Part shown: in pieces, positions 1-7,509 of the stretch
How positions within the stretch are numbered: position 1 is the stretch's first letter
Layout: each line of letters begins with the position of its first letter
Source: an uncultured Clostridia bacterium
GTDB taxonomy: Bacteria; Bacillota; Clostridia; UMGS1810
Assembly: GCA_905210855.1 (NCBI GenBank)
Contig: CAJLYL010000001.1
Location: 1-64,000, forward strand
DNA: 64,000 nucleotides
Direction: 5' to 3'
Program-made: the position numbers and the translations under genes
The notes under the pieces: generated by a model
Database searches by the model: none
What the model saw: the letters and a program-made list of their open reading frames with translations, nothing else
What the model was told of the DNA's origin: nothing

Positions 1-798
1 TATTGTACGGTTGCATCTGTCAAGGCTGTCAAGGATAAGATAGCTTGGGCTTGAGGTCGCCGTGAGAGCCATCGCCTCCTTCGCCATAGCGCAGTATTTC
101 TCGTTTGCTATATGCAGATACGCTCCGCCCGTAAGCACGGGAAGCGTCTTGTGGGCGCTGTCCGCACACATATCCGCACCGAGCGTCATAGGGTGCAGAT
201 CGACAGGAGCAAATTTCAGATATGCGCCGTGTGCGTTGTCCACCGCGAGGATAACTCCGTGTTTTTTGCAAACAGCCGACACGGCGGCAATGTCCGATAT
301 GCCGCCGAGATAATCGGGGCTTGTGAGGTACAGCGCCGTCGGGCGGAGCTTGCAAATCGTCTCCTCAAGCTGTGCTGCATCATCGACAGTAAGCCGACAG
401 CTGTGGAATGAGCCGCCGCGCGGAAATATCCACCTGATATTCGCGCCGACAAGCGCAGCCGCGTTTACAAACGCCCTGTGGGCATTGCGCCCGGCCAGTA
501 TGAGCGGCTCTTTGCCCTGCTCTGCGGCATAGTGGGCAATCAGCCACAGCATGGCTTGAATACATAGCGTTGAGCCGCCGGCGGAGTAGAGCGTGTGCGC
601 ACCGAAAATAGCCGAGGCGTTTTTCTCGCTCTCGGCTATTATCCCGTCGGGCGCGAACAGCTCGTCCGCGCCGTCTATCTCGGTAATATCGTATTGCTCA
701 AACCCGAGGACGGCCTTGCCCTTGTGACCGGGCATATGCATCCTTGCAGGGTGATTTGCCGCGTAATTGCGCACAAAATCGCATATCGGGGTATTCAT
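1..798 (-). CDS. Orn/Lys/Arg decarboxylase family protein (3' end beyond window)
   Basis: This reading frame has an ATG at 798 and stays open to base 1, giving 266 residues, so only the N-terminal half to two thirds is present. The N-terminus carries the MPGHKG motif (about residues 22-27) of PLP-dependent basic amino acid decarboxylases, and a SAHKT segment places the PLP-binding lysine near residue 217. It lacks the N-terminal wing domain of the enterobacterial CadA/SpeA-type enzymes, as Gram-positive members often do. The family decarboxylates lysine, ornithine or arginine to polyamines in the cytoplasm; the substrate cannot be told from this part. Its ATG overlaps the TAA of scfB (TAATG), so the two are translationally coupled. 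The family is clear; the substrate is open. Confidence 0.85.
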   Translation of the reverse strand, partial: MNTPICDFVRNYAANHPARMHMPGHKGKAVLGFEQYDITEIDGADELFAPDGIIAESEKNASAIFGAHTLYSAGGSTLCIQAMLWLIAHYAAEQGKEPLILAGRNAHRAFVNAAALVGANIRWIFPRGGSFHSCRLTVDDAAQLEETICKLRPTALYLTSPDYLGGISDIAAVSAVCKKHGVILAVDNAHGAYLKFAPVDLHPMTLGADMCADSAHKTLPVLTGGAYLHIANEKYCAMAKEAMALTATSSPSYLILDSLDRCNRTI

Positions 799-2171
799 TA
801 CTCATCACCTATCTCGCGCGCAACCGCAACGGCTATGGCACATTCCATGCGCTTGCGGAACAGGTCGCAGCCGTATTCGTACACTCCCTTTACCGAGCCT
901 GTGGCATGGTATGCGTTTGCCGCGCAGCCGCCGGAGCAATAAAGCTTTGCCCAGCAATCGCGGCATCCGGGGCGCGCATAAACATTGCATGAGAGGAATT
1001 CATCCTGAATCGCCGTGTTGGACACGCCGCTCCATATGTCGCCGAGCTTGAATTTCTCCTCGCCGACAAACTGATGGCAGGGGTACAAATCGCCCTGCGG
1101 CGTGACCGCCATATACTCCGTGCCCGAGCCGCAGCCCGATATGCGCTTGTATATGCACGGGCCGCCCTTTAAGTCTATCATGTAGTGATAGAAGGTAAAC
1201 GGTTTGCCCTCTTTGTCTCTCTTGAGCATGAGCTTTGCCAGCTCCTCATACTGCTGCATGACGATTGCCTTGTCGTCCTCTGTGAGCGCGGCTGCGCTGC
1301 CCTCCTCGGCAACCACCGGCTCCATGCTCAGCTCGGTGAAGCCGAGGTCGAGCATTACCTTTATGTCCTCAAGAAAATCGGGATTTTCGTGGGTGAAGGT
1401 GCCCCTCATATAGTAGTTTTTGCCTCCGCGCTCACGCACGAATTTCTGAAACTTAGGCACTATGACATCCCAACTGCCGCGCCCTGCGTGGTCTACGCGG
1501 TATTTGTCGTGAATTTCCTTTCTGCCGTCCAGGCTGAGCACCACATTGCTCATCTCGCGGTTGCAGAAATCTATTACATCATCATCCACCAGCATACCGT
1601 TTGTGGTGAGGGTGAAGCGGAAATTCTTGTTCTTCTCTTTCTCTATGCTGCGCGCATATTCCACCAGGCGCTTAACCACATCGAAATTGAGCAGCGGCTC
1701 GCCGCCGAAAAAGTCAACTTCGAGGTTGTGCCTCGTGCCCGAATTTTCTATGAGAAAATCCAGCGCGCGTTTGCCCGTCTCATAGCTCATGAGGGCGCTC
1801 TCACCGTGGTATCTGCCCTGACCGGCAAAGCAGTAGGAGCAGGTAAGATTGCACGAATGGGCAATGTGCAGGCACAGCGCCTTGATGACCCCCGCGGTCT
1901 TTGCCTTGAGTGCGCCTGCCATGGGTTCAAAGCCGTCCTGCACAAAAAGCTTGCCGGCGTCCTTAAGCTCGGACACTGCTTCATAGCACTCGGCTATTTC
2001 CTCATGGGGTATGTCGGGATATTTTGCCGCGATGTCTGCTATGACGGTATCCCTCGGCGAGCCTTCAAATGCGGCGATTATGTCGTAGCCTATGTCGTCT
2101 ACCGCATGAATCGAGCCGGAGCAGATGTCAAGCACGATGTTGTAATCGGCAAATTTGTATTGATGAATCAT
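798..2171 (-). CDS. scfB: SCIFF peptide maturase, radical SAM/SPASM thioether-forming enzyme
   Basis: This 457-residue radical SAM enzyme matches the CteB/ScfB family, which forms thioether crosslinks in the SCIFF peptide. The N-terminal 90 residues look like the peptide-binding RRE-like region. The radical SAM cluster motif CxxxCxxC is C107, C111, C114 (SCNLTCSYC), followed by the GGEP motif. The C-terminal third is cysteine-rich (GCGSG, PCHQF, GCRDCWAKLYCSGGC), as expected for a SPASM domain holding auxiliary [4Fe-4S] clusters. The start at 2171 has AAGGAG at good spacing. The precursor gene scfA lies about 400 bases upstream on the same strand, separated by a terminator and repeats. Identification is strong because the partner peptide is present; the biological role of SCIFF is unknown. 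Confidence 0.95.
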   Translation of the reverse strand: MIHQYKFADYNIVLDICSGSIHAVDDIGYDIIAAFEGSPRDTVIADIAAKYPDIPHEEIAECYEAVSELKDAGKLFVQDGFEPMAGALKAKTAGVIKALCLHIAHSCNLTCSYCFAGQGRYHGESALMSYETGKRALDFLIENSGTRHNLEVDFFGGEPLLNFDVVKRLVEYARSIEKEKNKNFRFTLTTNGMLVDDDVIDFCNREMSNVVLSLDGRKEIHDKYRVDHAGRGSWDVIVPKFQKFVRERGGKNYYMRGTFTHENPDFLEDIKVMLDLGFTELSMEPVVAEEGSAAALTEDDKAIVMQQYEELAKLMLKRDKEGKPFTFYHYMIDLKGGPCIYKRISGCGSGTEYMAVTPQGDLYPCHQFVGEEKFKLGDIWSGVSNTAIQDEFLSCNVYARPGCRDCWAKLYCSGGCAANAYHATGSVKGVYEYGCDLFRKRMECAIAVAVAREIGDE

Positions 2172-2221
2172 TGGTAAATCTCCTTGTTATAGGGTTTGTT
2201 TTTCGGCGAATTGGTACATCA

Positions 2222-2297
2222 CCTCAGTCGGCTTTTTCAAACACATTATTTTTTATAAAAAATAATGTGTTTGCGCCGCCAGCTCCCCTTGCATAGG
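2222..2297. repeat. Dispersed repeat copy 1 (CCTCAGTC ... AGCTCCCC type), interrupted by a palindrome
   Basis: The sequence runs CCTCAGTCGGC, then a 36-base palindrome, then GCCGCCAGCTCCCC and a short AGGGG arm. A second copy in opposite orientation lies at 2391-2447. The pairing of CTCAGTC with an AGCTCCCC arm resembles hairpin repeats common between genes in gut Clostridia. It is non-coding and sits between scfA and scfB. Confidence 0.55.
2238..2273. repeat. 36-base perfect palindrome
   Basis: Two 17-base arms (2238-2254 and 2257-2273) pair perfectly around a central AT. The arms are AT-rich near the centre. It could form a hairpin in transcripts of either strand and could act as a bidirectional terminator. 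On the minus strand it lies just upstream of scfB. Confidence 0.8.
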
Positions 2298-2390
2298 GGG
2301 GCCTTTCTCTCGAGTGTTTAATCAAAAAAATTGCAAGATAATATGCAAACGGATTTTTGAAACTTTTGAAAATTCCGAATTTCCGTGGGG

Positions 2391-2447
2391 CTCCCCTGTG
2401 CAAGGGGAGCTGTCAGGATGATTAATAATCATCCTGACTGAGGGGAT
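2391..2447. repeat. Dispersed repeat copy 2, inverted relative to copy 1
   Basis: A CTCCCC/GGGGAG hairpin (2391-2409) is followed by an AGCTGTCAGGATGAT arm, its inverted partner ATCATCCTGACT, and CTGAGGGGAT. It is the inverted counterpart of the repeat at 2222-2297 and carries no coding potential. About 90 bases of AT-rich sequence with no evident feature separate the two. Confidence 0.6.
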
Positions 2448-2468
2448 GTAAAACGGTGCATATAACGT

Positions 2469-2538
2469 CCTTTTTGCTTAGGCAAACGAGACTCTCGAAC
2501 CAATACGGGTTCGGGTCCCGCTTGCCTAAGCAAAAAGG
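2469..2538. repeat. 17-base perfect inverted repeat with T-arm-like loop
   Basis: The arms 2469-2485 and 2522-2538 are perfect reverse complements, separated by 36 bases. The outer part would form a seven-pair acceptor-like stem, and the loop contains GGGTTCGGGTCCC, which resembles a tRNA T-arm. There is no room for D and anticodon arms, so it is not a functional tRNA. Its A-run arm doubles as the T-run of the scfA terminator on the minus strand. Confidence 0.7.
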
Positions 2539-2560
2539 AGTGCTGCCGAAGCAACACTCC
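2531..2560 (-). terminator. Intrinsic terminator of scfA
   Basis: On the minus strand a ten-pair stem (one G-U) with a TTCG tetraloop is followed by TTTTT. It starts 13 bases after the scfA stop. Lying between scfA and scfB, it should make the peptide transcript far more abundant than the maturase transcript. Confidence 0.85.
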
Positions 2561-2572
2561 CGAATGTTTTTG

Positions 2573-2731
2573 TTATCTTTCTTCCTTTGCTTCCTTGTTT
2601 TCGCAAGCCTGGTTAGCTATGCCGCAGCTTGTTTTGCAGGCTGACTGACAAGATGTCTGGCACTCGCCGCAGCCGCCGTTTTTAGCGCTGTCACAAAGAT
2701 TGCGTGTTTCAATGGTATTGATATGCTTCAT
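2573..2731 (-). CDS. scfA: SCIFF precursor peptide (six cysteines in forty-five residues)
   Basis: This 52-residue peptide starts MKHINTIET and contains the signature GGCGECQTSC...SACKTSC...ACE. The core cysteines are C21, C24, C28, C32, C36 and C43. An extra cysteine, C13, lies in the leader-like N-terminal part. The C-terminal tail (NKEAKEER) is charged. Known family members are modified by ScfB, which links a cysteine sulfur to a neighbouring residue's alpha carbon. The start at 2731 has GGAGG eight bases upstream and a consensus promoter at 2766-2794, and a terminator follows the stop. The gene is too short for most ORF callers. Identification rests on the near-invariant cysteine spacing and the adjacent maturase. 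Confidence 0.96.
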   Translation of the reverse strand: MKHINTIETRNLCDSAKNGGCGECQTSCQSACKTSCGIANQACENKEAKEER

Positions 2732-2765
2732 TTTATGTAACCTCCAAAAATAATTATCTTAATAT

Positions 2766-2794
2766 ATTATATCACACCGCTGCCCGGTTGTCAA
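2766..2794 (-). promoter_or_regulatory. Sigma-A promoter of scfA
   Basis: On the minus strand there is a perfect TTGACA (2794-2789), a 17-base spacer and a perfect TATAAT (2771-2766), about 35 bases before the scfA start. Such a consensus promoter suggests strong constitutive expression of the SCIFF peptide. Confidence 0.9.
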
Positions 2795-2831
2795 TCGCAT
2801 GGGCTAACATTGTGGATTTTTGACGTGAAAA

Positions 2832-4133
2832 TCACACAAGACTCGGCTCTTTTTTGGAAGCGGACTCACCGCCCTCTTCCTCTGTCCGGCAAACCGTCAG
2901 TCTTATCTGCACGGCGCGCCTTCCGTCCACCCCGGTGACCTTAACCGACAGGTTTTCGTATTTGAACTCATCGCCTATTTCGGGCACTTTGCCTATGTTG
3001 TCGATAACCCATCCGTTGACGGTTGCATTGTCGTCGAGAACTTCGTCGTCAAATTTGCATATATCCTCCAGCTCATTCATGGAGGTGCCGCCGTTGATAA
3101 GAAATGTGCCGTCGCCGATTTTTTTGACATTTTCCACGACCTCGTCGTGCTCATCCCATATCTCGCCGACGAGACCCTCGAGCACATCCTCCAGTGTGAC
3201 AAGACCGGCGGTGCCGCCGTATTCATCCACCACTATCGCCATGTGAGTTTTGGCTGACTGAAATTCGCGCAGGAGCTTTGAGATTTTCATGCCCTCCGTT
3301 ATGCAGAAAACATCATGTATCGCCCCGGAAAAGTCGGATATCCCGTCATATGAAATGCGGTTAAAATCCTTTTCGTGAATAACCCCGATTATATTGTCAA
3401 TGTTGTCGCGATATACCGGCAAACGCGAAAAACCGTTTTCTCTGAAAACCTGTGCAACCTCATCGACAGACGCGTCTGCCGACACTGCCACAATGTCAAC
3501 CCTCGGCGTGAGTATAGCCTCCGCCTCGAGGTCGTTAAACTCTATGGCGCTTTTAATCAGGTCGCCCTCGTGCTCGTCTATTCCGCCGCCTATCTGCGCT
3601 TCCTCAACCATGGTCATAATCTCGTCCTCGGTTATGGACAGCGACTCGTCGTGCTTGAATATCTTTGCCAAAAATCTGCGCCACAGGGTAAACAGCGCCG
3701 TCAGCGGTGTGAACACAATCATGAGCAGCCGCACTATGCCGACGGTTTTCAGTGTGTATCTGTCGGCAAAATCCTTTGCGAGAATTTTCGGCGAAATCTC
3801 TCCGAAAATAAGGATTACAACTGTCATTACCACTGTCGATACGGTTGCCGCAAGGCTTTGGTTGCCTTTTACAAACGACGCGAAAAACAGTGTTGCTATC
3901 GTTGACGCGGTGATGTTCACAATGTTGTTGCCGACAAGCATTGTAGAGAGAAATTTTTCGTAGTTCTCGTCAACCGCCAAAACCGCGGCTGCTCTCTTGT
4001 TGCCGTCCTGTGCAAGTGTTTTCATGCGCGTTTTGCCAAAGCTCGTAAACGCGGTTTCCGTTCCGGAAAAAAATGCAGACAACGCCACCAAACACACAAG
4101 TGCCGCAATCTGCGTACTACCGGCAGGATCCAT
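2832..4133 (-). CDS. Hemolysin/CNNM-CorC family membrane protein (DUF21-CBS-CorC_HlyC)
   Basis: The protein has 433 residues. Residues 1 to about 170 hold hydrophobic segments of a DUF21/CNNM transmembrane domain, starting with a SAFFSGTETAF motif that is characteristic of the family. Two CBS domains follow (about 200-320, including TPRVDIVAV and VVDEYGGTAGLVTLEDVLEGLVGEIWDE), then a C-terminal CorC_HlyC domain (about 340-420). Family members are linked to Mg2+ or Co2+ efflux and homeostasis; despite the name they are not proven hemolysins. An AAGGAG site lies 11 bases before the ATG. It appears monocistronic, with its own promoter at 4173-4201. Confidence 0.93.
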   Translation of the reverse strand: MDPAGSTQIAALVCLVALSAFFSGTETAFTSFGKTRMKTLAQDGNKRAAAVLAVDENYEKFLSTMLVGNNIVNITASTIATLFFASFVKGNQSLAATVSTVVMTVVILIFGEISPKILAKDFADRYTLKTVGIVRLLMIVFTPLTALFTLWRRFLAKIFKHDESLSITEDEIMTMVEEAQIGGGIDEHEGDLIKSAIEFNDLEAEAILTPRVDIVAVSADASVDEVAQVFRENGFSRLPVYRDNIDNIIGVIHEKDFNRISYDGISDFSGAIHDVFCITEGMKISKLLREFQSAKTHMAIVVDEYGGTAGLVTLEDVLEGLVGEIWDEHDEVVENVKKIGDGTFLINGGTSMNELEDICKFDDEVLDDNATVNGWVIDNIGKVPEIGDEFKYENLSVKVTGVDGRRAVQIRLTVCRTEEEGGESASKKEPSLV

Positions 4134-4172
4134 TTAATTACCAACTCCTTAAAAATTTAATTAATTTTTATA

Positions 4173-4201
4173 ATTGTATCATATCCGCGCGGAAAATTCA
4201 A
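4173..4201 (-). promoter_or_regulatory. Sigma-A promoter of the CNNM/CorC gene
   Basis: The minus strand reads TTGAAT (4201-4196), a 17-base spacer and TACAAT (4178-4173), about 40 bases before the start codon. Confidence 0.7.
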
Positions 4202-4311
4202 GTATTTTTGCATTAAAATTCTATTTTGCGAACATTTTATGTAAAATCAATAATGTGAAAAAAACTTTTTTGCCGTATCTGACAAATTTTCTGCTTTGAC
4301 TGCAAACGGCA

Positions 4312-4340
4312 TTTACTTATCTGCAAATTTATGCTATATT
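4312..4340 (+). promoter_or_regulatory. Likely promoter of the LRR-SLH surface protein
   Basis: TTTACT (4312-4317) and TATATT (4335-4340) are separated by 17 bases, 50 bases before the ATG at 4390. The -35 is a moderate match. Confidence 0.6.
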
Positions 4341-4389
4341 AGTACATATAATTGATGAAGGAATATTTACGGAAGGACGGTAGATTTTT

Positions 4390-6279
4390 ATGAAATTCAA
4401 GAAAATTATCTGCGCGGCTGTCAGCGGCGCAATGCTGCTCACTGCGGCATATATCCCTGCGGTCGGCGCATGGTCGGTCTATGACCGCGGCTACGGTGCG
4501 CAGGATTATGAGCAGAGCAGGACGGCAGTTACGGACGACACGGTGCAGATGCGAGAGAAGGACGACCCCAATGATGTGACATCGCTGCTCTATACCGTCC
4601 GCGACGACGGCACTGCAATGATTACGGGATACTCGGGCAAATTTTTCAGCGAGGATTTGCAGCTGGAGTTTAATATCCCGTCCGAGATAAACGGGCACAC
4701 CGTTGCGGCAATCGGCGATGGTGCTCTGCGTGACGGCGCCGCAAAAATCGTGGGCATAACACTGCCGGACACGGTTAAGGAAATCGGCGTTGATGCGATT
4801 TACGGAAGATACTTAAAATATCTCAAGCTCAACGACGGGCTCGAGGTAATAAAGAATTTTGCCGTAAACTGCGGCGACGGGCTTGATACTCTCGTTATTC
4901 CCGAGAGTGTGAAGTATATCGGCGACGAGGCAATCAGCGGAAAAGCGCTGAAAAACATAACGCTTCCGTCTGACCTTGAGTACATGGGCAAGAGGATATT
5001 CCACGGCTCGGCATATGACGCGGACGCTAATAACCGCGTAGACGGAATTCAGTATAACGGTCAGTACCTCATAGCCGGCATAAGGATTGGCTATGCCGAG
5101 GAGGATACAGCCGACCCGTCGGCGCCGACAACAAACAGGCAGATTCACGAGTGGGGAGCGACGGGCGACATAGCAATCCGCGAGGGCACAACGGTGATGG
5201 GTGCGGATTCCTTCGGAATGTCGGATATCACGTCCGTGCAGCTGCCGTCAACCCTGAAATCGATTCCGTATCTCGGTTTTTATTGGTGCAAAAATCTTGA
5301 CAACGTGGTGATTCCGGGCAATGTTAAGGAAATCGGCGACTATGCCTTTTCGTGGTGCGAGAATCTAAAAAGCCTCACGATATCCGAGGGTGTGGAGCAC
5401 ATAGGAGAGGGGGCATTCTTCCGCTGCAACAATCTTAACGAGGTCACCGTTCCGAAGAGTGTAACGCAGATAGATATGCAAGCTTTCGGCTGGGATTATG
5501 TAAACGACTATGATGTGCGAAACGAAAATCTTGTGATAAAATGTTACAGCGGCACGGCGGCGGAGCAGTATGCAAGAGACAACGGCTTCAGGTGCGTGTT
5601 GCTCGACACGGGCGAGACAGTGGACGGCGGCGAACCCACCGCAGCGGCAGACAGCAGATTCACCTGTGAGGAAAAAGGTGACAGCTGCGCCGTAAGGAGA
5701 TTCAGAGATATAAAAAGCGCGGAGGGTGACGCGAACCACAGCGGAATTGAATTTTGCCTTGACAACGGCATAATGACCGGCACGGGAGCGGACAGCTTTG
5801 AGCCGGACGGCAGCATCACGAGAGCGCAGTTTGCAACTATGTTCTACCGCCTTGCGGCTCAGCCGGAAGTGGGCGTGGATTCCGCATTTACCGACCTCAG
5901 TGAGGACTGGTACAAAAAACCCGTCGCGTGGGCGGCGGCAAACGGCATCATCAACGGTACCGGCGGCACAAACTTCTCTCCCTACGATACTGTTACGCGC
6001 GAGCAGATTGCGACGATATTCTATCGCTATGCGCAGTCAAACGGGTTTGATGTGACGGTCAGTGATGAGGATGTCTCATCTGCGATCGGCGGTTACAGCG
6101 ACTTTGCGGATATATCGGATTATGCTCGGATTCCCGTTGCATGGTGCTTTGGCAAAAACGTCATGTTCCTGTGCTCGCTTGACGGTTACGAATATGCCGT
6201 TAATCCGAAGGCAGCGCCGACGAGAGCCGAGACTGCAACGATGTTTTACAAATTCTCTTATTTGCTGAACAACAACTGA
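4390..6279 (+). CDS. Secreted BspA-type leucine-rich repeat protein with SLH domains
   Basis: The 629-residue protein begins with a signal peptide (MKFKKIICAAVSGAMLLTAA) with a likely cut near residues 25-30. Residues about 80-400 hold LRR_5/BspA-type repeats, seen as spaced LPDTVKEIG, IPESVKYIGDEA, LPSTLKSI, IPGNVKEIGDYAF and VPKSVTQI units. Residues about 440-629 hold three SLH repeats (DNGIMTGTG..F.PDGSITRAQFATMFYR and similar), which bind secondary cell-wall polymer. BspA-type LRRs occur in many surface adhesins of gut and oral anaerobes. It is probably a monocistronic, surface-attached binding protein; the ligand is unknown. A terminator follows at 6418-6444. Confidence 0.92.
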   Translation: MKFKKIICAAVSGAMLLTAAYIPAVGAWSVYDRGYGAQDYEQSRTAVTDDTVQMREKDDPNDVTSLLYTVRDDGTAMITGYSGKFFSEDLQLEFNIPSEINGHTVAAIGDGALRDGAAKIVGITLPDTVKEIGVDAIYGRYLKYLKLNDGLEVIKNFAVNCGDGLDTLVIPESVKYIGDEAISGKALKNITLPSDLEYMGKRIFHGSAYDADANNRVDGIQYNGQYLIAGIRIGYAEEDTADPSAPTTNRQIHEWGATGDIAIREGTTVMGADSFGMSDITSVQLPSTLKSIPYLGFYWCKNLDNVVIPGNVKEIGDYAFSWCENLKSLTISEGVEHIGEGAFFRCNNLNEVTVPKSVTQIDMQAFGWDYVNDYDVRNENLVIKCYSGTAAEQYARDNGFRCVLLDTGETVDGGEPTAAADSRFTCEEKGDSCAVRRFRDIKSAEGDANHSGIEFCLDNGIMTGTGADSFEPDGSITRAQFATMFYRLAAQPEVGVDSAFTDLSEDWYKKPVAWAAANGIINGTGGTNFSPYDTVTREQIATIFYRYAQSNGFDVTVSDEDVSSAIGGYSDFADISDYARIPVAWCFGKNVMFLCSLDGYEYAVNPKAAPTRAETATMFYKFSYLLNNN

Positions 6280-6417
6280 AAACCGGTCTTAGCACATTCC
6301 CTGCAATCTGCAGCCGTTTTTGCGGCAAAATGCGGCAATTGCACAAAGGCGAATCGGTTCACTCAAATTAAATACACACCTGCTCGTCTTTTGACAAATT
6401 ACAGCTTATGAAAAAGG

Positions 6418-6444
6418 CTCCCCGATGCATGGGGAGTCTTTTTT
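6418..6444 (+). terminator. Intrinsic terminator
   Basis: CTCCCC and GGGGAG arms (6418-6423 and 6431-6436) enclose a seven-base loop and are followed by CTTTTTT. It lies about 140 bases after the LRR-SLH gene, and the bases between show no other feature. Confidence 0.75.
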
Positions 6445-6498
6445 GCAATTTTTTGCAATATGATTATTTGTGACGGGAGTTGGTTGGCGGCGAAAACA

Positions 6499-6720
6499 CT
6501 AAGCTTTTATCGTCACCGTGAACACGGTGCCGTCGGCTTCATCGGCGCGCACGGTGATTTCTCCGCCCATCAGCTCGGTAAGATTTTTGACAATCGCGAG
6601 CCCGAGCCCGTGGCTGCCGTCCTCGCTGCGCGCTTTGTCCGAGCGGTAGAACCGCTCAAAAATATGCCCGATGTCCTTCTCGGATATCACCGCGGTTTTG
6701 CTTGCAGCGTATATCAACAC
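6499..6720 (-). pseudogene. Sensor histidine kinase C-terminal remnant
   Basis: The 73 residues match only the last part of a HATPase_c domain: ISEKD..HIFERFYRSDKARS (F box), HGLGLAIVKNL (G2 box) and GGEITVRADEADGTVFTVTI. The N box, G1 box, dimerisation domain and sensor are all missing. The fragment lies directly behind the hemolysin III gene, in the same frame, separated only by that gene's TAA and two codons. The most economical reading is a deletion that fused the 3' end of a kinase gene to the 3' end of its neighbour. It cannot be an active kinase, and no response regulator gene is nearby. Confidence 0.85.
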
Positions 6721-6726
6721 GTCTGC

Positions 6727-7368
6727 TTACATGAAGCAATAAAACAGCATAAAGAAATAGTGCAGCACCGTGCCGGCGAGCACAAATATATGCCACACAA
6801 AATGCATATATTTCCTCCGCGCTTTATAGAAGATTATGCCTGCGGTGTAAGCCGCGCCGCCGCCTACAAGCAGCGCTATGCCTGCGGCATCGACAGCCGA
6901 TATCACCGACTTTGCACCTATGAGCACCGACCAGCCCATGATGACGTAAAGCACAACGGACGGCTTGCTCCACCGCTCCAGATTAATGCTGTTGAACACT
7001 ATGCCCAGCACGGTGCAAAATGCGTTTATGCCAAACAAAGTCCAGCCGAGCGCACCGCCTATGAGCACAAGGCAAATGGGAATGTAGCTGCCCATTATGA
7101 GTATGAATATGGAGCAGTGGTCAAATACCCTGAACACACGCTTTGCGCTCCTGTTGGTGAGCGAATGATACAGCGTGGAAAACAGGTAGAGCAGAATCAT
7201 TGACGCTCCGTAGAGCGATGCACTGACGACGGTTATCGCCGTGCCGTGGATTGCCGCCGTGACTATTGCCACCGCTGCGCCGGCTATGGCGAGCAGCTCG
7301 CCTATCCCGTGCGACACCGCGTTGGCTATCTCTTCACCTATTGATTGCATCCTTTTTGTAACCGACAT
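6727..7368 (-). CDS. Hemolysin III family (PAQR-like) membrane protein
   Basis: The protein has 213 residues from the ATG at 7368, preceded by AGGTG at about nine bases; an earlier in-frame start at 7455 lacks a ribosome site. It starts MSVTKRMQSIGEEIANAVSHGIGELLAI, and the NAVSHGIG motif near the first membrane helix is typical of the family. About seven hydrophobic helices follow, with the conserved LYHSLTNRSAKRVFRVFDHCSIF and HIFVLAGTVLHYFF histidine motifs expected to bind a metal. These are integral membrane proteins related to PAQR receptors. Bacterial function is uncertain; hydrolase or lipid-related roles have been proposed. Confidence 0.92.
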   Translation of the reverse strand: MSVTKRMQSIGEEIANAVSHGIGELLAIAGAAVAIVTAAIHGTAITVVSASLYGASMILLYLFSTLYHSLTNRSAKRVFRVFDHCSIFILIMGSYIPICLVLIGGALGWTLFGINAFCTVLGIVFNSINLERWSKPSVVLYVIMGWSVLIGAKSVISAVDAAGIALLVGGGAAYTAGIIFYKARRKYMHFVWHIFVLAGTVLHYFFMLFYCFM

Positions 7369-7460
7369 TTTGTATAGCACCTCACATTTTGGGATTTTAT
7401 TATTATCACATCTCGTATTCAATACTATGTTACCACATTTTTGTGTTTGTGTCAATAGTA

Positions 7461-7503
7461 AAAGCGCGGCAAAACGAAAATGTTTTGCCGCGCTTTGTTT
7501 TTT
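7461..7503 (-). terminator. Likely bidirectional terminator after the giant SLH gene
   Basis: Fifteen-base arms (7461-7475 and 7482-7496) are perfect reverse complements around a six-base loop. T-runs follow on both strands (TTTT on the minus side, TGTTTTTT on the plus side). It starts a few bases beyond the stop at 7510. Confidence 0.8.
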
Positions 7504-7509
7504 AATCTC

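Noticed and set aside
2469..2545. A tRNA gene between scfA and scfB
   Set aside because: Acceptor-like stem and T-arm-like loop are present, but only 36 bases lie between the arms, so D and anticodon arms cannot fit.
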